Shown piece by piece: positions 34,760 through 44,567 of a stretch of DNA of 64,000 nucleotides (within the stretch, counting starts at the first letter, position 1; each line of letters opens with the position of its first letter). The notes under the pieces are model-generated. The model ran no database searches and was not told where the DNA came from. It was given only the letters and a program-made list of their open reading frames with translations. Source of the DNA: CAVSNH01 sp963729275 (GTDB taxonomy: Bacteria > Actinomycetota > Acidimicrobiia > Acidimicrobiales > RAAP-2); contig CAVSNH010000001.1 of NCBI GenBank assembly GCA_963729275.1, positions 1 through 64,000 of the forward strand. The letters are read 5' to 3'. The translations under genes were made by a program, and so were the position numbers.

Positions 34760-36345
34760 TGCCCACGCCCTTCCCCTTGCTCACCGTCCTCGTCCTGGCC
34801 CCGGCCATCGGGGCCGCGGTGGTGGCCCTCGTACCCGATCGGAAGGCGCCCGCCTGGCTGCACGAAGCGCTGGGACTGGCGGTGTCCGTCGTCACCCTGG
34901 CCGTGGCCGTCACCATTGCTGTGCGGTTCAAGGCGGGCGACGGTGGCTTCCAGCTCACCTCCAACCACACCTGGGCCAGCGGGCTCGGGATCCGCTGGTA
35001 CCTCGGGGTCGACGGCATCTCCCTCTTCCTCGTCGCCCTGACGGCGGTGCTCTTCCCCCTGACCATGATCGGGGCCCGCAGCAAACGCGACCCGCGCTCG
35101 TTCGTGGCCTGGCTCCTCGTCCTCGAGGCGGCCTGCATGGGCAGCTTCGTCTCTCTCGACCTCGTGCTCTTCTTCCTCTTCTTCGAGATCACGTTGGTGC
35201 CCGCCTACTTCCTGATCGGCGGGTGGGGGTACGCCCGGCGTGGCTACGCGGCCCTCAAGTTCTTCATCTACACGTTCACCGGTTCGGCGTTCCTGTTGGT
35301 CGGCATCCTGGCCATAGCCTTCATCCACCAGTCGCAGACCGGCGTGCTCAGCTTCGAGCTGCCCACGCTCATGAACACCCATCTGACCGGGACGGAGGGA
35401 GTCCTCCTCTTCCTGGCCTTCACCGCCGCCTTCGCCGTCAAGGCCCCCCTCTTCCCTTTCCACACCTGGTCGCCCGACGCCTACGCCGAGGCACCCACAG
35501 CCGGGTCCGTCCTGCTGGTGGCGGTGATGGCCAAGCTCGGCACCTATGGGATCGTGCGCTTCGACCTCAACCTCTTCCCCCAGGCCAGCCGGACCCTGGC
35601 CCCGCTGCTGCTCACCCTGGCCACCATCGGCATCATCTACGGGGCGGTGGTGGCCTGCGCCCAGCGCGACCTCAAGCGCCTGCTGGCCTATTCGTCGCTG
35701 GCCCAGATCGGCTTCATCGCCCTCGGCACCTTCGCCCTCGACAGCCAGGGCCTCTCCGGCGGGGTCCTGCAAATGGTCAACCACGGCCTCATCATCGCCA
35801 CCCTGTTCCTGTTGGTCGGCTGGATCTACGAGCGGCGGGGGACCTGGCAGCTGACTTCGCTGCGCGGCTTGCAGCGCCCGGCGCCCATCATGGCCGGGGC
35901 CTTCACCGTGGCCATGATGGCGTCCATCGGGTTACCGGGCCTCAACGGCTTCGTGGGCGAGTTCCTCATCCTCATCGGGACGTTCGTGGCCCACCGATGG
36001 TGGGCGGTGGTGGCCGCCACCGGGGTCATCGTGGCCGCCATCTACATGCTGTGGGCCTACCAGCAGAGCTTCCATCACCGCCCGACCGAGGCCGACGCCA
36101 AGATCCGTGACCTCGGCTGGACCGAGCGCCTCGTGCTCGCGCCGCTCATCCTGATCATCGTCTTCCTCGGGGTCTTCCCGAAGCCGGTGCTCGACCGCAT
36201 CACCCCCTCGGTCAACCAACTCATCGTGCACGTGGACCAGGTGACCAACCGGCCGGTGCCGGCCTCGCTCGACCCGCCCCTTGCCGCCTCCCACGGTCAC
36301 AGCAATGGCGGCGGGGCCCTGGCCGCCGGGAGCTCGGCACCGTGA
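34759..36345 (+). CDS. nuoM: NADH-quinone oxidoreductase subunit M
   Basis: Antiporter-like subunit of 528 aa. Shows WYLGVDGISLFLVALTAVLF, FFFEITLVPAYFLIGGWG with the channel Glu, and KAPLFPFHTWSPDAYAEAPT with the channel Lys. ATG 34759 was preferred over an upstream GTG because it overlaps the nuoL stop (TGATG). A short Gly/His-rich tail ends the protein. Confidence 0.97.
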   Translation: MPTPFPLLTVLVLAPAIGAAVVALVPDRKAPAWLHEALGLAVSVVTLAVAVTIAVRFKAGDGGFQLTSNHTWASGLGIRWYLGVDGISLFLVALTAVLFPLTMIGARSKRDPRSFVAWLLVLEAACMGSFVSLDLVLFFLFFEITLVPAYFLIGGWGYARRGYAALKFFIYTFTGSAFLLVGILAIAFIHQSQTGVLSFELPTLMNTHLTGTEGVLLFLAFTAAFAVKAPLFPFHTWSPDAYAEAPTAGSVLLVAVMAKLGTYGIVRFDLNLFPQASRTLAPLLLTLATIGIIYGAVVACAQRDLKRLLAYSSLAQIGFIALGTFALDSQGLSGGVLQMVNHGLIIATLFLLVGWIYERRGTWQLTSLRGLQRPAPIMAGAFTVAMMASIGLPGLNGFVGEFLILIGTFVAHRWWAVVAATGVIVAAIYMLWAYQQSFHHRPTEADAKIRDLGWTERLVLAPLILIIVFLGVFPKPVLDRITPSVNQLIVHVDQVTNRPVPASLDPPLAASHGHSNGGGALAAGSSAP

Positions 36346-38030
36346 CCGCCATGGCGTCGTTGGTGGTGGCCGTCTCTCACACCGAACACATCCGCGTCCC
36401 GCACATCGACTACCTGAGCATCCTGCCGCTGCTCATCATGATGGGCGGCGCCGTCGCCCTCATGGGCGCGTCGTCGATGTTCCGCCGGGTTCTCGGGGTG
36501 GGTTCGGGGACGCTGGTGGCCTCCGTCGTCTCGATCGCCGCCCTCGTCGCCGCCCTCTTCCAGTGGGACGACGTGGCCACCCACGGCGCCAAGGTGACGG
36601 TAGCCGGGGCCATCGCCTACGACGGCTTCGACGTCTTCGTCCAGATCGTGGTGTCCATCGCCATGCTGCTCACCGCCCTGGCCGCCGACGGCTACCTGCG
36701 CCGAGAGGGAGTCGACGGCCCCGAGTTCCACGTGCTGGCCATGATGTCGGCAGGAGGGGCCATGGTCATGGGGGCGGCCAACGACCTGATCGTCATCTTC
36801 CTCGGTCTCGAGATCCTCTCCATCGCCCTCTACGTGTTGGCTGCCACCAATCACAAGCGCAGCGAGTCGGGCGAGGCCGGCCTCAAGTACTTCGTGCTCG
36901 GCGCCTTCTCCTCGGCCATCTTCGTCTACGGCATCGCCCTCACCTACGGCGCCACCGGCTCGACCAACCTGCCCCAGATCGCCGACTTCTTGTCCCACAA
37001 CGTGGTGGCCTCCAACGGGGTGCTGCTCGGTGGCCTGGCCCTGCTCCTCGTGGGATTCGGCTTCAAGATGGCGGCGGTGCCATTTCACATGTGGTCGCCC
37101 GACGTCTACCAGGGGTCGCCATCTCCCGTCACGGGGTTCATGGCCGCGGTGGCCAAGGTCGGTGCCTTCGCAGCCATTCTCCGGGTCTTCGTCTCGACCT
37201 TCTCGACGCTGCGGGCCGACTGGCAGCCGGTGGTGTGGGCCCTCGCCTTCCTGAGCCTCCTGCTCGGAGCCATCGTGGCCCTCATGCAGCGCGACGTGAA
37301 GCGGATGATGGCGTACTCGTCCATCAACCACGTGGGCTTCATCCTTCTCGGCGTGGAAGCGGCCTCGGCGAGGGGGGTGTCGGCCGCGCTCTACTACCTG
37401 TTCGCTTACACCTTCCTCACCATCGGCTCGTTCGCCGTCATCGCCGTCATCGGTCGACCGGGCGACACCGGCCACGATCTCACCGACTACCGGGGGCTGG
37501 CCGCTCGCCAACCGTGGCTGGCCGGAGGCTTCGCCGTCCTGCTCGTCGCCCAGGCGGGTGTGCCCTTCACCACCGGCTTCCTGGCCAAGTTCGGGGTCGT
37601 GGAGGCGTCGGTGGCCACCCACAGCGACACCCTGGCCGTGGTGGCCATGGTGTCGGCGGCCATCGCTGCCTTCTTCTACCTGCGGCTCGGGGTGGCCATG
37701 TACTCGCCGGTGGGTCTGACCGGTGACGTGGTCGCCTCGACCGAGTCCGACACCGGCACCGCCGCGCTGGCCGGCGCCGGGAGCTTCGGCCCGGGGGCGA
37801 TGGCCGCGGCAGAGCCGATCGGCGCCCGCCGGTCGTCCAAAGGGGATTTCACCCTCCAGGCGCTGACCGATGAGCCGCCGGATCTCTTCGTCACCGAGCG
37901 CGGGGTGGTGCCCGTGCCTCCTCTCACGGCACTGTGCATCGGGATCTGCGTGGCCTTCTCAGTGGTCTTCGGGATCATCCCCGGGCCCATCGTCGACTTC
38001 GCCCACCAGGCCACCCTGCTCTTCATCTGA
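36342..38030 (+). CDS. nuoN: NADH-quinone oxidoreductase subunit N
   Basis: Last subunit of the operon, 562 aa, antiporter-like. Key stretches: IVIFLGLEILSIALYVLAAT, GFGFKMAAVPFHMWSPDVYQ and MAYSSINHVGFILLGVEA. A polar insertion of about 70 residues lies between the last two helices near residues 455-525. GTG 36342 overlaps nuoM (GTGA). Confidence 0.97.
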   Translation: MTAMASLVVAVSHTEHIRVPHIDYLSILPLLIMMGGAVALMGASSMFRRVLGVGSGTLVASVVSIAALVAALFQWDDVATHGAKVTVAGAIAYDGFDVFVQIVVSIAMLLTALAADGYLRREGVDGPEFHVLAMMSAGGAMVMGAANDLIVIFLGLEILSIALYVLAATNHKRSESGEAGLKYFVLGAFSSAIFVYGIALTYGATGSTNLPQIADFLSHNVVASNGVLLGGLALLLVGFGFKMAAVPFHMWSPDVYQGSPSPVTGFMAAVAKVGAFAAILRVFVSTFSTLRADWQPVVWALAFLSLLLGAIVALMQRDVKRMMAYSSINHVGFILLGVEAASARGVSAALYYLFAYTFLTIGSFAVIAVIGRPGDTGHDLTDYRGLAARQPWLAGGFAVLLVAQAGVPFTTGFLAKFGVVEASVATHSDTLAVVAMVSAAIAAFFYLRLGVAMYSPVGLTGDVVASTESDTGTAALAGAGSFGPGAMAAAEPIGARRSSKGDFTLQALTDEPPDLFVTERGVVPVPPLTALCIGICVAFSVVFGIIPGPIVDFAHQATLLFI

Positions 38031-38041
38031 GAGCGGCCATG

Positions 38042-38062
38042 GCGCCGGCGAGCTCCCGGCGC
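38042..38062 (+). terminator. possible nuo operon terminator
   Basis: GCGCCGG (38042-38048) and CCGGCGC (38056-38062) form a 7-bp stem with a 7-nt loop 11 bp after the nuoN stop. No T-run follows. Confidence 0.35.
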
Positions 38063-38174
38063 GGCACCGACTTCCGGGCACCGATACACGGCAGGGGCCG
38101 AGGCGGCCGGTACTGTCGTGTTGTCGGATGCGTGACGCGATCGACGGAACGGGCCCGGGGCGAAGGAGCGCAAG

Positions 38175-38465
38175 ATGGCGAACGCGGGGATGCCGGCCTC
38201 CGGCAGGTCAGGCGGACCAATCGGCGGGCGCAAGCGCTCGAACCGCGACATCGCACGTATTGTCGCGGCCGGCGTCTGCCTCGCCCTTCTCGTCGCCTTC
38301 GTCCTCGACAACAGTCAGACGGTCAAGGTCGGGTTCGTGCTCTTCAGCGCGCACGTGAGCCTCATATGGGTGCTCATCATCACCGCCGTGCTCGGCGCGG
38401 CCGTCGATCGCTTGGTGATCCTGCTGCGGGCCCGGCGCAAGTCGAAGCGGGCGCGCTCGACCTGA
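38175..38465 (+). CDS. LapA-domain small membrane protein
   Basis: Protein of 96 aa with two helices, IVAAGVCLALLVAFVLDNSQ and ISLIWVLIITAVLGAAVDRL-like, separated by the N-x-x-x-V-x-V-x-F-x-L-F motif of the LapA (DUF1049) family, and a basic C-terminus. LapA proteins act in lipopolysaccharide assembly in Gram-negatives; their role in actinobacteria is unknown. A second LapA-type gene lies at 54097-54381. ATG 38175 was taken as start. Confidence 0.8.
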   Translation: MANAGMPASGRSGGPIGGRKRSNRDIARIVAAGVCLALLVAFVLDNSQTVKVGFVLFSAHVSLIWVLIITAVLGAAVDRLVILLRARRKSKRARST

Positions 38466-38501
38466 GGGCGGCGGCTCCCCAGGAGTGGGGTGTCGGAGTG
38501 A

Positions 38502-39437
38502 TCAGAAGGTCTGGCCGTCGCTCCTTGGGCTCCAGCTAACCGAATGACTCCAGTTCGCCGCGTGGCTGGCGGTGGCCCAGCTGCTCGGGTGGGCCCCCGA
38601 CGCGTGCTTTCCGGAGTGATGCGCAAATTTCCCGAGCAGGCCTTCGATCACCGAGAAGGGGATCGACGTCGTCTCTGACGGCGGTGGAACCGTGATCGTC
38701 ACCGGCGATCCATACCCCGAGACGTTGACGGTGGCCGACAGCCCGAGCCCTGCGTGACCCGCGGCTCCAGCCGCGCTACCGGACGAGGACAGAGTGCCTT
38801 GCACCAAGCGGTCCGCCGAGTCGGCCCAGACGGTGGCCGTGATCGTTCGGTTGCCGGCGTGGCGTGCGGCGGAGACGGCGATCTTGGTGCCGGTCGCCTG
38901 GACGCCGTCGACCTTGGCCGTTCCGAGCGGGCTCACCGTGGCATGGTGAGTACGGGCCAAGTTGACGATGGCGTTGACATCGTCGAGGGCCGCTGCCACC
39001 TTGGCCAGCGCACCGTTGACCCCGAGAGCCGCCGTGGACGGGAGGGCGATCGAGATCCAGGGTTCGCCGACCATTGACGACAGGCCCGGGATCTCGAGGT
39101 AGATGGTCTGTCCCGACAGGACGGCGTTGATCGACTCGGGCGCGTCCGAGCCGCCGGGGATGAGCTTGGCCACCGCAGCCGGCAGGTTGGCCGACAGCGA
39201 GAAGGCGTCGTGGGAGAAGTCGGCCACCCCCGCGCCGGTGATGGTCAGCGCCGAGGGGCCCGCTCGGCTGACGGTGGCGTTGAAGTTGAAGCTGACCGTC
39301 GTGGCCGGGCTCACGGCATGGCCGGTGGCCGCGCTCGAGGCTCTGGTGGTGGCCACCAGGCCGACCGTCATGCCGACGCCCATTGCACCAACGACGCCCA
39401 GCGTGGCCAGCCATCTCGATGGCAGTCGCACCTTCAA
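38502..39437 (-). CDS. secreted protein of unknown function
   Basis: Product of 311 aa with an N-terminal signal sequence (basic MKVRLPSR, then WLATLGVVGAMGVGMTVGLV) and no lipobox. The mature part is Ala/Ser/Gly/Thr-rich with alternating beta-like segments, such as QTIYLEIPGLSSMVGEPWIS, and recalls the LppX/LprG lipid-carrier fold without its lipid anchor. That similarity is an impression from pattern only. The C-terminus is His/Ser-rich. It converges with the LapA gene. Confidence 0.7.
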   Translation of the reverse strand: MKVRLPSRWLATLGVVGAMGVGMTVGLVATTRASSAATGHAVSPATTVSFNFNATVSRAGPSALTITGAGVADFSHDAFSLSANLPAAVAKLIPGGSDAPESINAVLSGQTIYLEIPGLSSMVGEPWISIALPSTAALGVNGALAKVAAALDDVNAIVNLARTHHATVSPLGTAKVDGVQATGTKIAVSAARHAGNRTITATVWADSADRLVQGTLSSSGSAAGAAGHAGLGLSATVNVSGYGSPVTITVPPPSETTSIPFSVIEGLLGKFAHHSGKHASGAHPSSWATASHAANWSHSVSWSPRSDGQTF

Positions 39438-39611
39438 CCTCCCCGTTCTCCGGTCCCTGCCGGCTCCGCCCCGGCCATGACCCTAGACGGGATGCGGCGG
39501 AACCCTTTGACGTCCCGCGATGGTGTTACGCGACCGCGGGACGGCCATTGGGCGCGGCACCGATGTCGACGCGACCGGGCACGAGCCGGCCCACGATGCG
39601 ATGATGGGCCC

Positions 39612-41027
39612 ATGGACCCAGGCAGCGATGGGCCGACGGACCGGGGCACCTCGACCGAGCGGTCGGCCAGGGGGCGGAAGGCCCGGTCCTCGGTGCCGCG
39701 TTCGGACCTCGGCCACTGGAAGCCGGCCGACGACCGCCGGGACCCGCTCTCGGTGCTGGACGCCCAGAACGCCATCCGCGTGCCCGAGCTCGTGCCCATC
39801 CGTTACGGCCGCATGGTGGCGTCACCCTTCGCCTTCTACCGTGGGGCGGCGGCGGTGATGGCGGCCGACCTGGCCCCGCTTCCCCGCACCGGCCTCGAGG
39901 TCCAACTCTGCGGTGACGCCCATCTCACCAACTTCGGCGGGTTCGCCTCGCCCGAGCGCGACTTGATCTTCGACGTCAACGACTTCGACGAGACCATCCG
40001 CGGTCCGTTCGAGTGGGACGTCAAGCGACTGGCGGCGAGCCTGGATGTGGCCGCCCGGGGCCAGTCCTTCGCCGACCGCGACCGCTCGGCCGTCGTCGAG
40101 CACGCGGCCCGGACCTACCGGACGGCCATGTGGGAGTTCGCAGCCATGGGCGCGCTCGACATCTGGTATTCGCGACTGGACGCCGAAACCGTGCGGGCCC
40201 GGTGGGGACCTGCGGCCGGTCCGCAGCTGACCGAGGACTTCGTGCGCCGGGCGAACAAGGGCCGGTCCAAGGACCACCTGGCCGCAGTGGCCAAGCTCAC
40301 CACCAAGGTCGACGGCACGCTCCGCTTCATCAGTGACCCGCCCCTCATGGTGCGCATGGACGACGTGATCGGCGGCGATCCCGCCGAGGAGACCCTCACC
40401 TCCCTGTTCGCCGCCCTCGATAGCTACAAGGAGACCTTGGCGGGCGACAAGCGACACCTGGTCGAGGAGTACCGGTTCTGCGACCTGGCCCGCAAGGTCG
40501 TGGGCGTGGGCAGTGTGGGCACCCGATGCTGGGTCGCCCTCTTCGTGGGCCGCGACGACGGGGATCCCTTGGTCCTCCAGATCAAAGAAGCCGATCGGGC
40601 CGTGGCCGAGCAATATCTCGGTGCCTCCCCGTTCGAGAACCAGGGTCAGCGGGTGGTCGAAGGGCAGCGGCTCATGCAGAGTGCGAGCGACATCTTCCTC
40701 GGCTGGGATCGAGTCGTGGGCGTGGACGGGATCGAGCGCGACTTCTACGTCCGTCAGCTCTGGGACTGGAAGGTGTCCGCCGATCTCGAACGAATGGACC
40801 CCGAACGGCTCGGCCTCTACGCCGAGCTGTGTGGTTGGACGCTGGCCGGCGCCCACGCCCGATCCGGCGACCCCATGGCCATCTCCGCATATCTGGGCAA
40901 GGGCGACCGCTTCGACGTCGCCATGGAGGAGTTCGCCGCCGACTACGCGGAGCAGAACCAGCACGATTACGACGGGCTGGCCGCGGCCGTGGCCGACGGT
41001 CGCATCAAGGCGGTCACCGGGGTGTGA
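39612..41027 (+). CDS. DUF2252 family protein
   Basis: Protein of 471 aa. DUF2252 features: PIRYGRMVASPFAFYRGAAA, LCGDAHLTNFGGFASPERDL, FDVNDFDETIRGPFEWDVKR and LAASLDVAARG. The D-x-H...N-F and F-D-x-N-D-F-D blocks resemble kinase-fold catalytic and metal loops, so a phosphotransferase has been suspected for the family, but no activity is established. ATG 39612 gives a 35-residue basic lead. It precedes the glutamate decarboxylase gene by 100 bp. Confidence 0.85.
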   Translation: MDPGSDGPTDRGTSTERSARGRKARSSVPRSDLGHWKPADDRRDPLSVLDAQNAIRVPELVPIRYGRMVASPFAFYRGAAAVMAADLAPLPRTGLEVQLCGDAHLTNFGGFASPERDLIFDVNDFDETIRGPFEWDVKRLAASLDVAARGQSFADRDRSAVVEHAARTYRTAMWEFAAMGALDIWYSRLDAETVRARWGPAAGPQLTEDFVRRANKGRSKDHLAAVAKLTTKVDGTLRFISDPPLMVRMDDVIGGDPAEETLTSLFAALDSYKETLAGDKRHLVEEYRFCDLARKVVGVGSVGTRCWVALFVGRDDGDPLVLQIKEADRAVAEQYLGASPFENQGQRVVEGQRLMQSASDIFLGWDRVVGVDGIERDFYVRQLWDWKVSADLERMDPERLGLYAELCGWTLAGAHARSGDPMAISAYLGKGDRFDVAMEEFAADYAEQNQHDYDGLAAAVADGRIKAVTGV

Positions 41028-41127
41028 GCGCGTGAGCGCCCCGACAGAGGCCCTTCCCCCACCACCTCGTGACGATCCGCGACCGCACGGTGGGTGATCA
41101 GATCCGCATCCAGAAAGGACATCGACT

Positions 41128-42531
41128 GTGACCTTGCACCGGCGGGCCTCTGCCCGATCGGAGGTACTCGACTCCACCTACGCCGGGCGTGAGCTCGGTG
41201 TGTGCCTCCCGGTCGATCGTTTCCCCGCCGACGAGATGCGCGCCGATCAGGCCTACCGGGCGGTAGCCGACGAGGTCATGCTCGACGGCAACGCCCGCCA
41301 GAACCTGGCCACCTTCTGCCAGACGTGGGAGGAGCCCGAGGTCCTCGGCCTCATGGCCTTGTCCATCGACAAGAACATGATCGACAAGGACGAGTACCCG
41401 CAGACCGCCGAGATCGAGCGCCGCTGTGTCCAGATGCTCGCCGACCTCTGGAACGCACCTCACGGCGAGTGCTCGCCCATCGGTTGCTCGGCCATCGGTT
41501 CGTCGGAGGCCTGCATGCTCGGTGGCATGGCGGCCAAGTGGCGCTGGCGCAAGCGCCAGCAGGCGGCGGGCAAGCCGACCGATCGGCCCAACATGGTATG
41601 TGGGCCTGTGCAGGTCGTCTGGCACAAGTTCGCCCGCTACTGGGACATCGAGATCCGCGAGGTGCCCATGGCGCCGGGCCGCTACGGCATGGATGCCGAG
41701 CAGATGCTGGAGCGGGTGGACGAGAACACCATCATGGTCGTGCCGACCTTCGGCGTGACCTACACCGGCTTCTATGAGCCCGTCCTCGAGCTCTCGAAGG
41801 CGCTCGACCAGCTCCAGGAGGACAAGGGCCTGGACGTGGACATGCACGTGGACGGGGCCAGCGGCGCCTTCCTCGCCCCGTTCTGCGCCCCGGACCTCGA
41901 ATGGGACTTCCGAGTGCCGAGGGTCAAGTCCATCAGCAGCTCGGGGCACAAGTTCGGTCTCGCCCCCCTCGGGGTGGGCTGGGCTCTGTGGAAAGACGAG
42001 TCCGACCTTCCCGAGGAGCTCATCTTCCATGTGACCTACCTGGGCGGTGACATGCCCGTCTTCCAGCTCAACTTCTCACGGCCGGCCGGCCAGATCGTGG
42101 CCCAGTACTACAACTTCGTGCGCCTGGGACGCGAGGGCTACCGGTCCGTCCACAATGCGTGCTACGAGACGGGTGCATTCTTGGCCGAGCAGATCGTCGA
42201 GCTCGGCCCGTTCGAGCTGCTGTGTGAGTCGAACCCGCTGACGGGCATCCCGTCCGTGGCCTGGCGCATCCGCGAGGGCGAGGACCCGGGGTACACGCTC
42301 TACGACATAGCCGACCGGCTCCGGGTGCGCGGCTGGCAGGTGCCCGCCTACCCGTTGACCGGCGAGGTCTCCGACGTCGCCGTCCAACGCATCCTGGTGC
42401 GCCAAGGGGTGAGCCGCGACCTGGCCACCATCCTTCTCGACGACCTGAAAGCCGCCCTCGACCACTTCGGCTCCCACCCGGTCGCCGTGCCCATGACCAA
42501 GGAGGAATCGGGCGGGTTCAGTCACCTCTGA
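41128..42531 (+). CDS. gadB: glutamate decarboxylase
   Basis: PLP enzyme of 467 aa converting glutamate to GABA and CO2 while consuming a proton. The PLP lysine is in SISSSGHKFGLAPLGVGW, the substrate/PLP loop in PIGCSAIGSSEACMLGGMA, and HVDGASGAFLAPF carries the PLP-stacking region. Length is standard. A GABA antiporter gene is not adjacent, so an acid-resistance role is not shown by context. GTG 41128, preceded by AGAAAGGA. Confidence 0.93.
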   Translation: MTLHRRASARSEVLDSTYAGRELGVCLPVDRFPADEMRADQAYRAVADEVMLDGNARQNLATFCQTWEEPEVLGLMALSIDKNMIDKDEYPQTAEIERRCVQMLADLWNAPHGECSPIGCSAIGSSEACMLGGMAAKWRWRKRQQAAGKPTDRPNMVCGPVQVVWHKFARYWDIEIREVPMAPGRYGMDAEQMLERVDENTIMVVPTFGVTYTGFYEPVLELSKALDQLQEDKGLDVDMHVDGASGAFLAPFCAPDLEWDFRVPRVKSISSSGHKFGLAPLGVGWALWKDESDLPEELIFHVTYLGGDMPVFQLNFSRPAGQIVAQYYNFVRLGREGYRSVHNACYETGAFLAEQIVELGPFELLCESNPLTGIPSVAWRIREGEDPGYTLYDIADRLRVRGWQVPAYPLTGEVSDVAVQRILVRQGVSRDLATILLDDLKAALDHFGSHPVAVPMTKEESGGFSHL

Positions 42532-42555
42532 GTGGGTCGCTCGACGTTGACACGG

Positions 42556-43719
42556 TCATGGCCCGATGCCCGCGTCGACGTCTGGCATCGTTCCCCAGTC
42601 CACGGTCAGGGTCCGGCCGCTCAGGATGCGCGGCCGACCCACCGCCACCGAGCGGTCGGTCGTCCAGCGGGCCGGTGGGGCCAGGTTGAGGCCGGCCAGG
42701 CCGCGAAGGGCCTGGTCGTAGCCCGAACGGAGCCAGGCGAACCGCGACCAGCAAGCGTCGAGCTCACCGGCCGGCACCGCCATCACGGCGTCGAGGTCGC
42801 CGAGGGCGGCTTCGTACTCGGCACGGCTCACGGCCACGTCGGGCGGCAGTCCGTCGCGGGCGGAGAGCTCGGAGGGCGTCATCATCGGTTCGACCGGCAG
42901 TCCGATGGCCACCGCGATCCGTCCGATGGCCGGGATGCCGTAGGCGATGACCAGCCTCGGGCCCTTGATTTCGGGGGGCGGGTCCTGGTCGACCAGGTAA
43001 TCCGCCCCGGAGAGCAGGAGGGCTGCCCCGTCGAGCAGGCTGCCGAGGGAGGCCACCCATGACTGGTCGGGGGCGTCGGGGAAGTAGCAGAGGGCGGGGA
43101 ACGCCGTGTGGGTCTGGTCGAGCGTGAGGAGCCAGTCGGCCGCCTGCCGCCACACCCCGACGTTGTCGAGGGCGCCGGAACGGTGCAGGTTGTCGACCAG
43201 GGTGACGGGAGACGGCGGGGTTCCGGCAAAGGGGCGCAGCGCGTTCATGCCCTTCTCGCGGGCGGCGTAGGCCGTGTAGATGGTCGGCAGGTAGCCGATG
43301 AGCAGGGCGACCAGGCCGAGCCCGATGATGGCTTCGACGAAGCTCAACCAGACGCGGGCCGACCCGTCCGGCTTGGAGAACCCCAGGGTGGTGAGAGAAG
43401 AACCGCTCAACTCGAAGGAATGGGCGACGGTCCCCGAGCCGATGCCCCAGAAGATGAAGGTGAAGGCCACCGTCACCGACAGCATCCACACGAGGGGAAG
43501 GCTGACCAAGGCGACAGGGGCGTAGATGGCCCGCATATGGGCCGTACGGCGCGGGTTCCGCCAGCGGTGGACGAGGAGACGGTCGGTCAGGGCGAAGACG
43601 GCGCGGGCGATGCGGGTGAATCCTTTGAGAGGCAGGACGACCGTCTCGAGCGCGGAGGCGAGGACGGCCGCGGTCAGAGCGACGCCGAACAACGCGGCCA
43701 GGGCCTGGGCGGCGATCAC
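42556..43719 (-). CDS. ion-channel-like membrane protein with large cytoplasmic domain
   Basis: Protein of about 387 aa. Three or four helices occupy the first 170 residues, with a pore-like segment SGSSLTTLGFSKPDG between the last two, arranged as in two-TM potassium channels (T-V-G-Y-G place taken by T-T-L-G-F). The remaining 220 residues are a soluble helical domain with no nucleotide-binding motif that I recognise. Ion selectivity cannot be inferred, because the filter is not canonical. GTG 43719. It converges with gadB. Confidence 0.7.
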   Translation of the reverse strand: MIAAQALAALFGVALTAAVLASALETVVLPLKGFTRIARAVFALTDRLLVHRWRNPRRTAHMRAIYAPVALVSLPLVWMLSVTVAFTFIFWGIGSGTVAHSFELSGSSLTTLGFSKPDGSARVWLSFVEAIIGLGLVALLIGYLPTIYTAYAAREKGMNALRPFAGTPPSPVTLVDNLHRSGALDNVGVWRQAADWLLTLDQTHTAFPALCYFPDAPDQSWVASLGSLLDGAALLLSGADYLVDQDPPPEIKGPRLVIAYGIPAIGRIAVAIGLPVEPMMTPSELSARDGLPPDVAVSRAEYEAALGDLDAVMAVPAGELDACWSRFAWLRSGYDQALRGLAGLNLAPPARWTTDRSVAVGRPRILSGRTLTVDWGTMPDVDAGIGP

Positions 43720-43771
43720 CGGACTGTCCTGTTGGCATGAGCCGCGATGCAACAGGGCGGCGCGTCGACGG

Positions 43772-44422
43772 TCACGAAGACACGATGGCCGACAACCCGT
43801 TCCCGAGCAACCAGAGCCCGACGACGGCGGCGATGACGGCGACGGCACCATCGCGGTGGACCTCGAGGGAATGGCGTAGTCGTTCGAGCTTGCGGGCCGA
43901 CGCCGCGGGGCTGAGGAGGACGGCGAGCTCCAGACCGATCTGTGTGGCCGTGGCCAGCAGGCAGAACCCGGCGAGGATGAGAAGGGATATCCACGACGAG
44001 GCGTCGATACCGGCCACCACGCTGGCCGCCGCTCCCACCAGAACCCAGGGCTGGAGGAAGGCACCGAGGCACGCGCACATAAACAGCGAGAGGCGGTCGA
44101 GCCCGGCCGCCCACCTCGGCGCCCCTACCGCCGGTCGCGGATGTCGGCGGCGGTGGGCGGCGAATCCCACCAGCAGCACGCCGATGGCCGCCTTGGCCGC
44201 CGAGATCCCTATCGAAGGACTGGTGGAAGGTCGGGGGGGCCGGCCCGCAGTCACCAACAACGTGATCGCGATCACGAGTACCAGGCATGCCATCCAGCCG
44301 AGGATGAATGCCACGCCCTTCCGTGGGCCGCGTCGGCTCGCCAGGACCAGGATGAATGCCATGATCGGCAGCGGCTCCAGAGTCACGGCAAGCCCGAGCA
44401 GGGCGAGGTCGGCGACGGTCAC
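43772..44422 (-). CDS. GAP (SfLAP-like) family membrane transporter
   Basis: Six-helix protein of 216 aa. The N-terminus (LALLGLAVTLEPLPIMAFIL, then LASRRGPRKGVAFILGW) is the pattern of the GAP/Sap family, whose mycobacterial members take part in export of glycolipids such as sulfolipid and peptidoglycolipid. Substrate unknown here. It lies 52 bp upstream of the channel-like gene on the same strand, so the two may be cotranscribed. Confidence 0.75.
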   Translation of the reverse strand: MTVADLALLGLAVTLEPLPIMAFILVLASRRGPRKGVAFILGWMACLVLVIAITLLVTAGRPPRPSTSPSIGISAAKAAIGVLLVGFAAHRRRHPRPAVGAPRWAAGLDRLSLFMCACLGAFLQPWVLVGAAASVVAGIDASSWISLLILAGFCLLATATQIGLELAVLLSPAASARKLERLRHSLEVHRDGAVAVIAAVVGLWLLGNGLSAIVSS

Positions 44423-44567
44423 CGGGCCCGAACAATACGACCTCGAGGCCGGTCGAATGTGGTTGCAATCGAACGAGGCGGTGTTCCGTCCTGGGCAAAT
44501 CCTGCAGCCGCGCTGCGTTCGGCTCTAATCTCCTCGGAGTTCGACCGAACAAGGAGCGGGATCTGCC